The notes: generated by a model from the sequence alone, not told the origin. Positions 30,112 through 39,372 are shown, counted from the stretch's first letter. The stretch is 58,670 nt of DNA from Pseudomonas sp. Ant30-3 (GCF_000690905.1 NZ_JMCL01000104.1:1-58670), one strand, 5' to 3'. Program-made: numbers and translations.

Positions 30112-30150
30112 CAAAAGAAACCCCGAGAAGTGGGGAGACAACTCGGGGTT
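30112..30150 (-). terminator. Terminator of the DUF3509 gene
   Basis: On the minus strand AACCCCGAG pairs with CTCGGGGTT and is followed by TCTTTT. The stem arms lie at 30119-30127 and 30142-30150. It is between two convergent genes and may act in both directions, though the T-tract favours the minus strand. Confidence 0.65.
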
Positions 30151-30267
30151 AAACGTGGTCTATAAAGACCAGTAACGCCAGGCTACAAGCACCGGAGCAC
30201 AATGCTCGATCCCGTCGTTACATGCTCTGACTGACGTCAACGCAGGAAGTTTCCTACCAAAAATAAT

Positions 30268-30555
30268 TCAATTTCGGCCGGCCAGCACCTTGTCCTGAGC
30301 GGCATTGCGCAACGCTGCGATGACGCAGGGCTCCAGGCGTCCTTCAGCGATCATCAGATCGCGACGCAGACCGTCGACCACGTCCGTGAGCAGGCGTTTG
30401 TCGCTCAGTTGTGCCTGGTTGAATTCGCGCTCGACCACGATTGCGCCGGTTGAGCTCTTGAGTGTCACGAGGCATTCGCCCTGCGCGCCCGACGGCGTCA
30501 ACGAAACCTGATAAGGGCTCAGAGCCTCGCCGAGCAATAGACTGATACTTTCCAT
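30268..30555 (-). CDS. DUF3509 domain protein
   Basis: This small 95-residue protein (start MESISLLLGEALSPYQVSL) matches the DUF3509 family, which I know mainly from pseudomonads. It has no signal peptide or membrane span. Conserved blocks are GECLVTLKSSTGAIVVEREFN and LIAEGRLEP-type segments near the end. Its function is unknown. ATG 30555 is preferred over 30567 because homologues start at MESIS. A terminator hairpin lies about 120 bases downstream. Confidence 0.82.
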   Translation of the reverse strand: MESISLLLGEALSPYQVSLTPSGAQGECLVTLKSSTGAIVVEREFNQAQLSDKRLLTDVVDGLRRDLMIAEGRLEPCVIAALRNAAQDKVLAGRN

Positions 30556-31215
30556 CTCGATCACCACTCAATAGTCCGAAAACAATGTGCCTGGGGGCGT
30601 GTCCACAGTAAATGACCACCGGGCCGTTAGGAAAGTTCTGGATTTGCGCTGCGAGCGCTTTGGTGTGTTTGGTTGACTGAGCATGCATGGCGAATATGAC
30701 AGGGAGAAAACAGTGACTGCCTGGGGTGGCTTTGCACTGTGTGGGAGCGGAGCTGATGACGTTGGCGTTGGCGTTGGGTCAGGCGACAAACCTCTGCGAA
30801 TGTCCTCGACCAACTGTAGGAGCTGGCTTGCCAGCGATAGCTCGCTGATAGACGACCATTCCCCTGCGGATGCACTCGATCAACTGTGGGAGCTGAGCTT
30901 GCTCGCGATGGCGATGTAACAGGCCACGTCTGTTTTGAGGGTGTACATATCCGTTGCTGCGGTGATGGCTGATATTGGTTCCGCCCTTACGGCGGGTCAC
31001 TTTGGAAAAGCGCCAAAGTAACCAAAGCGCCTGCGCCCCTGACGTACGGTGGCTCGCCTAGGCTCGCCATACCCTCGCTCCGGTCCTGCTCCGTGGGCCC
31101 GTCGCCATCGGCCATCCATGGCCGGGGGCGACTAACCCGGCATCCTTACCGGGTTGCCCACTGCGCAGAACCTGCACTCGGCCTTCCGACGGGGCAGATC
31201 AATATCAAGATCTGA

Positions 31216-31238
31216 AGCAAAGCAAAGCAAAGCAAAGC
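31216..31238. repeat. AGCAA pentanucleotide tandem repeat
   Basis: Four perfect copies of AGCAA followed by a partial copy (AGC) lie in the core of the large inverted repeat. Confidence 0.9.
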
Positions 31239-31259
31239 CCAGATTCACGCCCCGCGGCT

Positions 31260-31393
31260 GATCGTTCCCACGCTCCGCGTGGGAATGCCGCCAGGGACGC
31301 TCCGCGTTCCAAGCCGACGCAAGACTGCAGCCGTGCACCGTCGTGACGCAGAGCGTCACGGGATGCATTCCCACGCAGAGCGTGGGAACGATC
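31260..31393. repeat. 134-bp palindromic intergenic element, copy 2
   Basis: Starts GATCGTTCCCACGCTCCGCG and ends with the inverted counterpart CGTGGGAACGATC. It is nearly identical to the element at 23944-24078 and is nested in the core of the large inverted repeat. Confidence 0.88.
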
Positions 31394-31898
31394 AGCATAC
31401 GGCGCAACGTAACATGCGCAGCCAGGTCGGCCGTAGGCCGCCTCGGCGCGCTGTAGATTTGAGCGCACCGTCGGGAGGCTGAGTGGAGGTTCTGCGCAGT
31501 GGGCAACCCGGCATGGATGCCGGGTTAGGCGCGCACGGCCAAGGATGGCCGATCGCGCCGGGCCCACGGAGCAGGACCGGAGCGAAGGCATGGCGAGCAC
31601 TAGCGAGCTACCGTACGTCAGGGGCAAGAGCACTTGGTTACTTGGTGCTTCTCCAAGTGACTCGCCGTAAGGGCGAAACCAATATCAGCCATCGCAGCAG
31701 AAAGGGATATGTACACCCACATAACCTTGCAGCCCAAGACACAGCCATCGCTGGCAAGTCGGAACGCCGCCCGCAGCTCCCACAGTGGACCGCGGACGTC
31801 CTTGGTAATCCGCCGAATCCAGACAAGCCATCGTAAGCAAGCTTTGCTCCCACAAAGCTCGCAAGCGACGGCTAGGACCTGTCAGTCAGACACACAAG

Positions 31899-33308
31899 TC
31901 AAAGCGGCTTCCCGCGATTCCCATGCTGAGCAACAAACGCCTGCACCGCCTTCAAATCATTAGGCAACACCGTGCAACGCTCATCCCGCTCAAACAGATC
32001 AGTCAAATGCACCGGCAACTCCAGCGCTTTACCCACGCCCGCTTTCAGCACCGCATCCGGGAACTTGACCGGATGCGCCGTCCCCAGGATCACCATAGGA
32101 GTATCCAGACTGCGCCGGCATTCGCGCGCAGCTTTCACACCGATTGCAGTGTGCGGATCCAGCAACTCACCCGTCTGCTCGTAAACCTCGGCAATGGTCT
32201 CGCACGTCTGCGCGTCATCCACTGCCAGCGAATCGAACAGCTTGCGAGCCTCGGTCCAGCGCTCCTGTTCGACGCTGAAACCACCCCCTTGGCGGAAGCT
32301 GTCCATCAAACCGGCAATCGCCGCGCCGTTGCGACCATGCAGGTCAAACAGCAAACGTTCGAAGTTCGACGACACCATGATGTCCATCGACGGCGACAGC
32401 GTCGCGTGCAGGGTTTCCTTGGCGTACTGATTGCCGCTCATGAAGCGGTGCAGGATGTCATTGCGGTTAGTGGCTACGATCAGTTGGTTGATCGGCAGGC
32501 CCATGTTGCGCGCCAGGTAACCGGCGAAAATGTCGCCGAAGTTACCGGTTGGCACCGAGAACGACACCGAACGCGCCGGGCCACCCAACTGCAGGGACGC
32601 GTGGAAGTAGTAAACGATCTGGGCCATGATCCGCGCCCAGTTGATCGAATTCACCGCCACCAGACGCGTGCCCTTGAGGAAGCTCTGGTCCGCGAAGCTC
32701 GCCTTGACCATTTCCTGGCAGTCATCGAAGTTGCCTTCGATGGCGATGTTGTGGATGTTCTCGCCGAAGATGGTGGTCATCTGCCGACGCTGCACTTCGG
32801 ACACACGGTTGTGCGGGTGCAGGATGAAGATGTCGACGTTTTCGCAGTGCTTGCAGCCTTCGATCGCCGCCGAGCCGGTATCGCCCGAGGTCGCGCCAAC
32901 AATTACCACGCGCTCGCCGCGCTTTTCCAGCACATAGTCGAGCAAACGACCGAGCAGTTGCAGAGCGAAATCCTTGAACGCCAACGTCGGGCCGTGGAAC
33001 AGTTCCAGAACCCACTCGTTACCGTTCAGCTGACGCAACGGTGCGACGGCGCTGTGCGAAAACACACCGTAGGTCTCTTCCAGAATTCTTTTGAAATCAG
33101 CATCGGGAATGCTGCCGGTAACGAACGGACGCATCACCCGGAAGGCCAGCTCGTGATACGGCAGCCCGGCCCAGGATGCGATCTCTTCCTGGGTGAAGCG
33201 CGGCAGGTTTTCCGGGACGTACAGACCGCCGTCGGTGGCAAGACCGGTCAGCAGGACATCTTCGAAATTCAGGGCCGGTGCCTGGCCGCGGGTACTGATA
33301 TAACGCAT
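31899..33308 (-). CDS. thrC: Threonine synthase
   Basis: This PLP enzyme converts O-phosphohomoserine to threonine. The 469-residue length and start MRYISTRGQAPALNFEDVL are typical of gamma-proteobacterial long-form ThrC. The PLP-binding lysine lies in FHGPTLAFKDFALQLLG (about residue 111), and VIVGATSGDTGSAAIEG and FSVPTGNFGDIFAGY are present. ATG 33308 is preferred to 33320. It follows hom by 66 bases on the same strand, forming the final two steps of the threonine branch in one operon. Confidence 0.96.
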   Translation of the reverse strand: MRYISTRGQAPALNFEDVLLTGLATDGGLYVPENLPRFTQEEIASWAGLPYHELAFRVMRPFVTGSIPDADFKRILEETYGVFSHSAVAPLRQLNGNEWVLELFHGPTLAFKDFALQLLGRLLDYVLEKRGERVVIVGATSGDTGSAAIEGCKHCENVDIFILHPHNRVSEVQRRQMTTIFGENIHNIAIEGNFDDCQEMVKASFADQSFLKGTRLVAVNSINWARIMAQIVYYFHASLQLGGPARSVSFSVPTGNFGDIFAGYLARNMGLPINQLIVATNRNDILHRFMSGNQYAKETLHATLSPSMDIMVSSNFERLLFDLHGRNGAAIAGLMDSFRQGGGFSVEQERWTEARKLFDSLAVDDAQTCETIAEVYEQTGELLDPHTAIGVKAARECRRSLDTPMVILGTAHPVKFPDAVLKAGVGKALELPVHLTDLFERDERCTVLPNDLKAVQAFVAQHGNRGKPL

Positions 33309-33374
33309 GACTGGCTCCAATAGACAGTGTTCGTAGAACCGGGCCCTTCAGAGAACCCGGCGAACGTTGAAGGC

Positions 33375-34679
33375 TTAGTTCAGGTGCTCGACACGAATCC
33401 GTACAACCGGACCGACCACACCCGCCAAGGCCTCAAGCGCGGCGATCGCGTCGTTGATGTGCTGCTCGAGCACACGATGCGTGATCAGGATCATCGGCAC
33501 CAGGCCGTCGTGTTCTTCGACTTCCTTCTGCATGATCGACTCGATGTTGATCCCGCGTTCCGAGAGAATGCTTGCGACCTGCGCCAGCACACCCGGATGA
33601 TCCTTGGCCTGAATGCGCAGGTAATAGGCGCTTTCGCAGGCTTCGATCGGCAGTATCGGGTGCGCGGACAGCGAATCCGGCTGAAAGGCCAGGTGCGGCA
33701 CGCGGTTTTCAGGGTCGGACGTCATGGCGCGAACCACGTCGACCAGGTCGGCAATCACCGACGAAGCGGTCGGTTCCATGCCGGCGCCGGCACCGTAGAA
33801 CAAGGTTGAGCCGGCGGCATCACCATTGACCATCACGGCGTTCATCACGCCATTGACGTTGGCGATCAGACGATCAGCCGGGATCAGCGTCGGGTGCACG
33901 CGCAATTCAATGCCGGAAGCCGTACTGCGCGCCACACCGAGGTGCTTGATGCGGTAGCCCAACGCCTCGGCGTAATTGACATCGGCGGTGGTGAGTTTGG
34001 TGATGCCTTCGGTGTAAGCCTTGTCGAACTGCAGCGGAATGCCGAACGCGATGGACGCGAGAATCGTCAGCTTGTGAGCCGCGTCGATGCCTTCCACGTC
34101 GAAGGTCGGATCCGCCTCGGCGTAACCCAGCGCTTGCGCTTCCGCGAGGACGTCTTCGAAGGTACGACCCTTCTCACGCATTTCCGTGAGAATGAAGTTG
34201 CCGGTGCCATTGATGATGCCGGCGACCCAGTTGATGCGGTTAGCAGACAGGCCTTCACGGATCGCCTTGATCACCGGAATGCCACCGGCTACGGCTGCTT
34301 CGAACGCTACAATCACGCCCTTTTCGCGAGCCCTGGCGAAAATTTCATTGCCGTGAACGGCGATCAGCGCCTTATTCGCGGTTACTACGTGTTTTCCGTT
34401 CTCGATCGCTTTGAGTACCAGCTCGCGGGCAACGGTGTAGCCGCCCATCAGCTCTATGACGATATCGATCTCAGGGTTCGTGGCCACATCGAAGACATCG
34501 TTGGTAATCGCAATACCGGTCGTCTGGAACTGAGGCTTTGGCGTGCGCATGGCAATTTGTGCCACTTCGATTCCACGCCCGGCACGACGAGCAATTTCCT
34601 CGGCGTTGCGCTGAAGTACGTTGAAGGTTCCGCCACCGACGGTCCCTAACCCACAGATGCCTACTTTGACCGGTTTCAC
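33375..34679 (-). CDS. hom: Homoserine dehydrogenase
   Basis: This enzyme reduces aspartate semialdehyde to homoserine with NAD(P)H. The 434-residue protein begins VKPVKVGICGLGTVGGG with its NAD(P)-binding Rossmann motif. The catalytic domain carries GIINGTGNFILTEM and AEADPTFDVEGIDAAHK, and a C-terminal ACT domain (about 350-430) suggests threonine feedback. I chose the GTG at 34679, with GGGGAG six bases upstream, because it gives the family-standard N-terminus. It is upstream of thrC in the same operon and downstream of dsbC. Confidence 0.96.
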   Translation of the reverse strand: MKPVKVGICGLGTVGGGTFNVLQRNAEEIARRAGRGIEVAQIAMRTPKPQFQTTGIAITNDVFDVATNPEIDIVIELMGGYTVARELVLKAIENGKHVVTANKALIAVHGNEIFARAREKGVIVAFEAAVAGGIPVIKAIREGLSANRINWVAGIINGTGNFILTEMREKGRTFEDVLAEAQALGYAEADPTFDVEGIDAAHKLTILASIAFGIPLQFDKAYTEGITKLTTADVNYAEALGYRIKHLGVARSTASGIELRVHPTLIPADRLIANVNGVMNAVMVNGDAAGSTLFYGAGAGMEPTASSVIADLVDVVRAMTSDPENRVPHLAFQPDSLSAHPILPIEACESAYYLRIQAKDHPGVLAQVASILSERGINIESIMQKEVEEHDGLVPMILITHRVLEQHINDAIAALEALAGVVGPVVRIRVEHLN

Positions 34680-34812
34680 TGTGAACTCCCCATAAAACGG
34701 CCGACTCAAGGCCGGCCGTGAAAACAGCCGCAAGCTCGCGGCTCTCTATTAATGGCCCGGCAATAATGCCGCCGGACCATGATCGTCAAAGGCTGGCCGT
34801 GACGATGCGAAT

Positions 34813-35544
34813 TTACTTCGCGCCCAGCGCCAGTTTGGCGACTTGTGGCGCAGGCTGGTAGCCCGGAATGACCTGGCCGTCCGCCAAAACGATGGCCGGT
34901 GTGCCGTTCACGCCGATCGACTGACCGAGGGCGAACTGCTTGGAAACCGGGTTATCGCATTTGGCGGCTTTGATTTCCGTGCCGTCGACCATTTTGTCCA
35001 TCGCCGCTTTCTTGTCTTTCGAGCACCACACCGCTTGCAACTGTTCGTCACCCGGCGAGCCAAGGCCCTGGCGCGGGAACGCCACATAGCGCACTTCGAT
35101 GCCGCGCTTGTTCAGCTCGGGCACTTCGGCGTGCAGCTTGTGGCAGTACGGGCAAGTGGTGTCGGTAAAGACGGTGATGTGCGATTTGGTTTCGCCGATG
35201 GCCGAGTAAACCACGGTTTCCGCGAGCGGGATGGCGTTGACCAGCTTGGACACACCGAGGCGCTCGGTTTTCTCGGTCAGGTTGACCGGCTTGCCATCTT
35301 TGAGCTGGAACATGTAACCCTGAACCACGTACTGGCCATCGGCGCTGGCGTAGAGCACGCGGCTGCCCTGAAGCTTGACTTCGTAAAGGCCCGGCAACGG
35401 ACTGGCGGAGATGCTTTCTACCGGGACTTCGAGCTGGAGGTTTTCCAGGCTTTTACGGATGGCTTTGTCGGCCGCGTCATCGGCGACGGCAAAGGTGCTG
35501 ACCAACGCAAGGGCTGCGGCGGCGAAAATCTGGGTCAGACGCAT
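34813..35544 (-). CDS. dsbC: Thiol:disulfide interchange protein DsbC
   Basis: This periplasmic disulfide isomerase has 243 residues, beginning with a signal peptide (MRLTQIFAAAALALVSTFAVA). An N-terminal dimerisation domain (about 25-85) precedes a thioredoxin-fold domain with the active-site CPYC (131-134) and the cis-Pro loop GVNGTPAIV. ATG 35544 is the only start placing the signal peptide at the N-terminus. Its position between xerD and hom is the usual one in Pseudomonas. Confidence 0.95.
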   Translation of the reverse strand: MRLTQIFAAAALALVSTFAVADDAADKAIRKSLENLQLEVPVESISASPLPGLYEVKLQGSRVLYASADGQYVVQGYMFQLKDGKPVNLTEKTERLGVSKLVNAIPLAETVVYSAIGETKSHITVFTDTTCPYCHKLHAEVPELNKRGIEVRYVAFPRQGLGSPGDEQLQAVWCSKDKKAAMDKMVDGTEIKAAKCDNPVSKQFALGQSIGVNGTPAIVLADGQVIPGYQPAPQVAKLALGAK

Positions 35545-35698
35545 GAGAACTCCTGAAGACGGACAAATGGGTCGATCAGAACGCCCGTGCCGAAACACCG
35601 GGTCATAACCGCCCACCGTGCAAACCGGCAAAGCCTATCACATAAGGGTCCTGTGGCCGAATGCGGCTGTCGCCAGAGATGTTCAGAGCGTCGAAGAA

Positions 35699-35792
35699 CC
35701 TGTAGGAGTGAGCCTGCTCGCGATAGCATTAGTCCTGCCAACACAGCGGTGGCTGACAAACCGCCATCGCGAGCAGGCTCACTCCTACAGGG
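35699..35792. repeat. REP doublet between dsbC and xerD
   Basis: Arms 35699-35727 and 35763-35792 are near-perfect inverted complements (CCTGTAGGAGTGAGCCTGCT and its counterpart ending ACTCCTACAGG). It lies directly after the xerD stop on the minus strand. Confidence 0.9.
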
Positions 35793-35799
35793 ATTTTGT

Positions 35800-36696
35800 T
35801 CAGCCTCTGGGGTGGTGCCTGGCGTGCAGGTCCTGCAGACGTGCGCGGGCGACGTGGGTATAGATTTGCGTAGTCGACAGGTCACTGTGGCCGAGCAGCA
35901 TTTGCACCACGCGCAGATCGGCGCCGTGGTTCAGCAGGTGCGTGGCGAAGGCATGGCGCAGGGTGTGGGGTGACAGTGATTTGCCGATCCCGGCCACCTT
36001 GGCCTGGTGCTTGATGCGGTGCCAGAACGTCTGTCGGGTCATCTGCTCGCCGCGCAGGCTGGGGAACAGCACATCACTGGGACGTCCGCCCAGCAGTTCG
36101 CCACGCGCATCGCGCATATAGCGCTCGACCCAGACAATTGCCTCTTCGCCCATCGGCACCAGCCGTTCCTTGCTGCCTTTGCCCATCACCCGCAGCACGC
36201 CCTGGCGCAGATTCACCTGCTCGAGCGTCAAACTGATCAGCTCGGTGACCCGTAACCCACAGGCATAAAGCACCTCGAGCATGGCGCGATCGCGCTGACC
36301 GATGGCTTCACTCAAGTCCGGCGCTTTCAACAATGCTTCCACGTCAGCTTCTGACAGGGACTTCGGCAGCGGCCTACCCAATTGCGGCATATCGACACGC
36401 AGAGTCGGGTCCACAGCAATCAGCTTTTCCCGCAGCAGATAGCGATAAAAGCCACGCACGCCGGATAAAAATCGCGCCGTGGAACGTGGTTTGTAGTTTT
36501 GCTCCAGACGCCAGGCCAGATGATCGAGGATCAATTCGCGGCCCGCGCTTAGCAGCTCCAGCCCTTGTTCCTGCATCCAGCCGTTGAACAGCGCCAAATC
36601 GCTGCGATAGGCATCACGGGTGTTGTCGGAAAGGCCTTTCTCCAGCCACAGGGCATCAAGGAACTGGTCTATCAATGGATGATCGATGGCGGGCAT
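35800..36696 (-). CDS. xerD: Site-specific tyrosine recombinase XerD
   Basis: XerD works with XerC at dif to resolve chromosome dimers. The 298-residue protein has an N-terminal SAM-like core-binding domain (about 5-90) and a catalytic domain with CGLRVTELISL (first Arg), GKGSKERLVP (Lys), HTLRHAFATHLL (His-x-x-Arg), GHSDLSTTQIYTHV (His and nucleophilic Tyr). Length and start agree with the family. The context xerD-dsbC-hom-thrC is a conserved Pseudomonas order. Confidence 0.96.
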   Translation of the reverse strand: MPAIDHPLIDQFLDALWLEKGLSDNTRDAYRSDLALFNGWMQEQGLELLSAGRELILDHLAWRLEQNYKPRSTARFLSGVRGFYRYLLREKLIAVDPTLRVDMPQLGRPLPKSLSEADVEALLKAPDLSEAIGQRDRAMLEVLYACGLRVTELISLTLEQVNLRQGVLRVMGKGSKERLVPMGEEAIVWVERYMRDARGELLGGRPSDVLFPSLRGEQMTRQTFWHRIKHQAKVAGIGKSLSPHTLRHAFATHLLNHGADLRVVQMLLGHSDLSTTQIYTHVARARLQDLHARHHPRG

Positions 36697-36768
36697 AAGC
36701 GCTCAGGCAACGGGAATCAGACAGCAAGTCTTTCACAGCCCGTTCATTCGCGGAACCACCAAGGTATG

Positions 36769-37188
36769 TCAGGCGGCGAAACCCGGCAGCACCGGCACTG
36801 GTCGTTTATCTTCATCGATCGCCACGAAGCTGAACTGCCCATGAATGGCTTTCTCGCGGCCATCGCAACTCATGCTTTCAACAAACACCTCGACCTCTAC
36901 CTTCAGGCTGGTGTTGCCCACTTTAATCACGCGCCCCACCAGTTCGACGATGGAACCGGCAGGGATCGCGTGATTGAAGTCGATGCGGTCTGTGGACACG
37001 GTCACCAACGGCAAGCGGCAGAAGCGTGTAGCGGTGATGAACGATACTTCGTCCATCCAGGCCAGCGCCGTGCCGCCGAACAATGTGTTGTGGTGATTGG
37101 TGGTCGACGGGAAAACCGCCTTGGTCACGCGGCTCACCGAGAGTTCGGTGCGGCGTTCGATTTCCTGTTCACGGGTGGTCATGGGCAT
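36769..37188 (-). CDS. YciA-type acyl-CoA thioesterase
   Basis: The 139-residue hot-dog-fold enzyme hydrolyses acyl-CoA thioesters in the cytoplasm. The signature FPSTTNHHNTLFGGTALAWMDE spans the conserved His/Asn and Asp region, followed by VSTDRIDFNHAIPAGSIVEL. Natural acyl chain preference is not predictable. The start may be ATG 37188 or ATG 37182, two codons later; both are close to weak purine-rich sequence. Confidence 0.88.
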   Translation of the reverse strand: MPMTTREQEIERRTELSVSRVTKAVFPSTTNHHNTLFGGTALAWMDEVSFITATRFCRLPLVTVSTDRIDFNHAIPAGSIVELVGRVIKVGNTSLKVEVEVFVESMSCDGREKAIHGQFSFVAIDEDKRPVPVLPGFAA

Positions 37189-37280
37189 GGCTCATAAAGG
37201 GTGGACCGCAGAGGAATGCAAGATCAACAGATCACAGCCTTCGGCAGTTCCTACAGGGGATCGCATAAACGGCGGCCAAC

Positions 37281-37308
37281 AAAAAAGCAGCCCGTAGGCT
37301 GCTTTTTT
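37281..37308. terminator. Bidirectional-looking terminator after rplS
   Basis: AAAAAAGCAGCC pairs with GGCTGCTTTTTT around a CGTA loop. It lies 20 bases after the rplS stop and has T-runs on both strands, but only the minus-strand ribosomal operon ends here. Confidence 0.92.
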
Positions 37309-37327
37309 CTGCATCGGGAAGCTGGAC

Positions 37328-37678
37328 TTAAGCCAGTTTTTCCTTGATGCGAGCTGCTTTACCAGACAGGTCACGCAGGTAGTACAGCTTGGCTTTACGT
37401 ACGTCACCGCGACGTTTAACGGCCATGCTGTCGATTTGCGGGCTGTAGGTCTGGAAAGTACGCTCTACGCCAACACCGTTGGAAATTTTACGCACGGTGA
37501 AAGCACTGTTTACGCCGCGGTTACGCTTGGCGATAACAACACCTTCGAACGCTTGCAGACGCGAACGGTCGCCTTCCTTCACTTTCACCTGAACGACAAT
37601 GGTGTCGCCCGGGGCAAAGGTAGGGATTTCTTTGGTCATCTGCTCTGCTTCGAGTGCAAGGATGATTTTGTTAGTCAT
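37328..37678 (-). CDS. rplS: 50S ribosomal protein L19
   Basis: L19 is a 116-residue large-subunit protein at the subunit interface. The sequence carries [24 protein letters not shown] and the [28 protein letters not shown]-terminus. It is the last gene of rpsP-rimM-trmD-rplS and is followed by a strong hairpin terminator. Confidence 0.98.
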
Positions 37679-37723
37679 GCTGTGCTCCTAAGGTAAATCG
37701 TCGGATTTACCATCGATACGTTG

Positions 37724-38476
37724 TTAACTATCGTCCCGCTCGCGGATGTATTCCTCGAGCAGCTTCTTCTCTTCTCCAGAAAGCGAGCGGCTTTCCAGAA
37801 GATCGGCGCGTCGTTCAAAGGTCCTACCAAGGGACTGCTGTAAACGCCAACGCCGGATGTGCGCGTGATTGCCACTTAGCAATACGTCGGGAACACGCTG
37901 ATCCGCATACACCTCCGGTCGGGTGTAGTGCGGGCAATCCAGCAAACCATCCGTAAAGGAATCTTCCTCGGCGGAGTCCGCATGCCCTAAAGCTCCAGGC
38001 AGCAGTCGTGTAACCGCATCGATCAGGACCATCGCCGGCAGCTCGCCACCAGACAGTACATAGTCGCCAATCGACCACTCTTCATCGACATGAGCATCAA
38101 TAAAACGCTCGTCAATGCCTTCATAACGGCCGGCAATCAGGATCAATGCATCCAGATTCGCCAACTCGCGTACCGCCGACTGAGTCAGTTGACGGCCTTG
38201 GGGGGACAGGTAAATCACCTTCGCCGCCTCCCCGGCTGCTGCCTTGGCCTGAACCAGAGCATCTTCCAGGGGCTTGATCTTCATCACCATGCCCGGGCCA
38301 CCGCCAAATGGGCGATCGTCCACAGTGTGATGTCGATCCGTCGTGTAGTCTCGCGGATTCCAACAGGTGAGCTGCAAGAGCCCCTGTTTCACCGCACGAC
38401 TGGTGATGCCGTACTCGCTGATGGCGGAGAACATCTCGGGAAACAAACTGATCACTTCTACGCGCAAGTTAGCCAC
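37724..38476 (-). CDS. trmD: tRNA (guanine37-N1)-methyltransferase TrmD
   Basis: TrmD methylates G37 of tRNAs with S-adenosylmethionine, preventing +1 frameshifting. The 250-residue protein has the trefoil-knot signatures DDRPFGGGPGMVMKIKPLE and YEGIDERF, with IGDYVLSGGELPAM and the C-terminal domain LLSGNHAHIRRWR. I chose the GTG at 38476, which lies two bases after the rimM stop and gives the family length; upstream in-frame starts lie inside rimM. Confidence 0.96.
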   Translation of the reverse strand: MANLRVEVISLFPEMFSAISEYGITSRAVKQGLLQLTCWNPRDYTTDRHHTVDDRPFGGGPGMVMKIKPLEDALVQAKAAAGEAAKVIYLSPQGRQLTQSAVRELANLDALILIAGRYEGIDERFIDAHVDEEWSIGDYVLSGGELPAMVLIDAVTRLLPGALGHADSAEEDSFTDGLLDCPHYTRPEVYADQRVPDVLLSGNHAHIRRWRLQQSLGRTFERRADLLESRSLSGEEKKLLEEYIRERDDS

Positions 38477-38478
38477 GC

Positions 38479-39015
38479 TTAGAAGTCCGCATCCCATTCC
38501 ACCTTCATCTCGCCTGCGGCAAGGTCGACGGCCAACACGCATTGCTCCGTATAGGGCAACAGGCGTTCGCGATCATCCAGGCTGCCAGCGCAAGGCTTGA
38601 CCACCATTACATCATTGGCGCCGGTTTCCAGAAGATGATCGATTTTCCCGAGCATTTGCCCAAGTTGATCAATAACCTTCAGACCTTCCAGCTGGTACCA
38701 GTAGTACTCGCCGTCGGTCAATTCAGGGAACAGGTTACGCGGCACGCAGATCTCATAACCGGCCAGAAGACGCGCTTCTTCACGATCATCAAGACCCTTG
38801 AGCTTTGCGACCAGGAACTTGTCGTTCCCACGTCCGCTGACCAGCTCGACCTGTTTGACATTGCCTTCGCGCTTGAGCGTCCAGGTTTTGTACTGCAACA
38901 GGTTTTCAGTCGGATCAGTAAAGGAATACACCTTCACTTCGCCGCGAACGCCATGAACAGAATAAATCTTGCCGATAACGATCAAATCATCAGCAACCGC
39001 TGGCGTCGCGTTCAT
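38479..39015 (-). CDS. rimM: Ribosome maturation factor RimM
   Basis: RimM helps assemble the 30S head around S19. The 178-residue protein has the N-terminal beta-barrel (IVIGKIYSVHGVRGEVKVYSF) and the C-terminal PRC-barrel domain (EYYWYQLEGLKVID). It sits five bases downstream of rpsP and directly upstream of trmD, as in most gamma-proteobacteria. Confidence 0.97.
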   Translation of the reverse strand: MNATPAVADDLIVIGKIYSVHGVRGEVKVYSFTDPTENLLQYKTWTLKREGNVKQVELVSGRGNDKFLVAKLKGLDDREEARLLAGYEICVPRNLFPELTDGEYYWYQLEGLKVIDQLGQMLGKIDHLLETGANDVMVVKPCAGSLDDRERLLPYTEQCVLAVDLAAGEMKVEWDADF

Positions 39016-39020
39016 ATTGC

Positions 39021-39272
39021 TCAGGCCGCAGCCTTAGACGCGTCCTTCAACAACTGAGCAACACGCTCAGAAGGTTGTGCACCAACGCTCAGCCAGTAGG
39101 CTACGCGCTCTTGGTTCACGGACAGACGAACTTCCTGACCACGAGCAACAGGGTTGAAGAAACCAACCTGTTCCTTGTGCGAACCGTCGCGCGGGTTGCG
39201 GCTGTCGGTTACGGTCAAGTGGTAAAACGGGCGCTTTTTGGAGCCGCCAAGGGCAAGACGGATTGTTAGCAT
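39021..39272 (-). CDS. rpsP: 30S ribosomal protein S16
   Basis: The 83-residue small-subunit protein begins MLTIRLALGGSKKRPFYHLT and has the DSRNPRDGSHKEQVGFFNP motif. It is the first gene of the rpsP-rimM-trmD-rplS operon, which a candidate promoter precedes at 39345-39372. Confidence 0.98.
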   Translation of the reverse strand: MLTIRLALGGSKKRPFYHLTVTDSRNPRDGSHKEQVGFFNPVARGQEVRLSVNQERVAYWLSVGAQPSERVAQLLKDASKAAA

Positions 39273-39344
39273 GTGAACATCGTTCCTGTAGTCGGTGCTG
39301 CAAATCTAAAGGCACAGCGGGCATAGGTGCCCGAAAGGCCGCAT

Positions 39345-39372
39345 ATTCTAAGGAATATCCGGACTTTTGCAA
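39345..39372 (-). promoter_or_regulatory. Candidate sigma-70 promoter of the rpsP operon
   Basis: Reading the minus strand, TTGCAA (39367-39372) is separated by 16 bases from TAGAAT (39345-39350), which matches the -10 consensus at five of six positions. It lies about 75 bases upstream of the rpsP start. Confidence 0.5.

Larger units (their letters stand above)
30939..31718. repeat. Composite large inverted repeat (~250-bp arms)
   Basis: The left arm (30939-31195) and right arm (31470-31718) are imperfect inverted complements along their length. Matching landmarks in order are GGTGTACATATCC, GGCTGATATTGGTT, CGCCCTTACGGCG, CCTGACGTACGGT, CTCCGGTCCTGCTCCGTGGG, CGGCCATCC, AACCCGGCATCC and GGGTTGCCCACTGCGCAGAA. 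The arms flank a 275-bp core that holds the repeated 134-bp palindromic element and an AGCAA microsatellite. No transposase is visible. Confidence 0.9.
30556..31898. other. 1.3-kb non-coding region rich in inverted repeats
   Basis: No credible gene is present. It contains REP-like remnants at about 30811-30840, 30881-30915, 31738-31795 and 31820-31865. It also contains a ~780-bp composite inverted repeat at 30939-31718, an embedded 134-bp element at 31260-31393 and an AGCAA tandem repeat at 31216-31238. Several open frames of 60-140 codons cross the inverted repeat on both strands but follow palindromic sequence and show no protein-like features. Confidence 0.75.

Noticed and set aside
31483..31836. 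117-codon open frame in the right arm of the large inverted repeat
   Set aside because: It crosses repeat sequence, contains palindromic DNA and has no family resemblance; such frames are typical spurious calls in these repeats.
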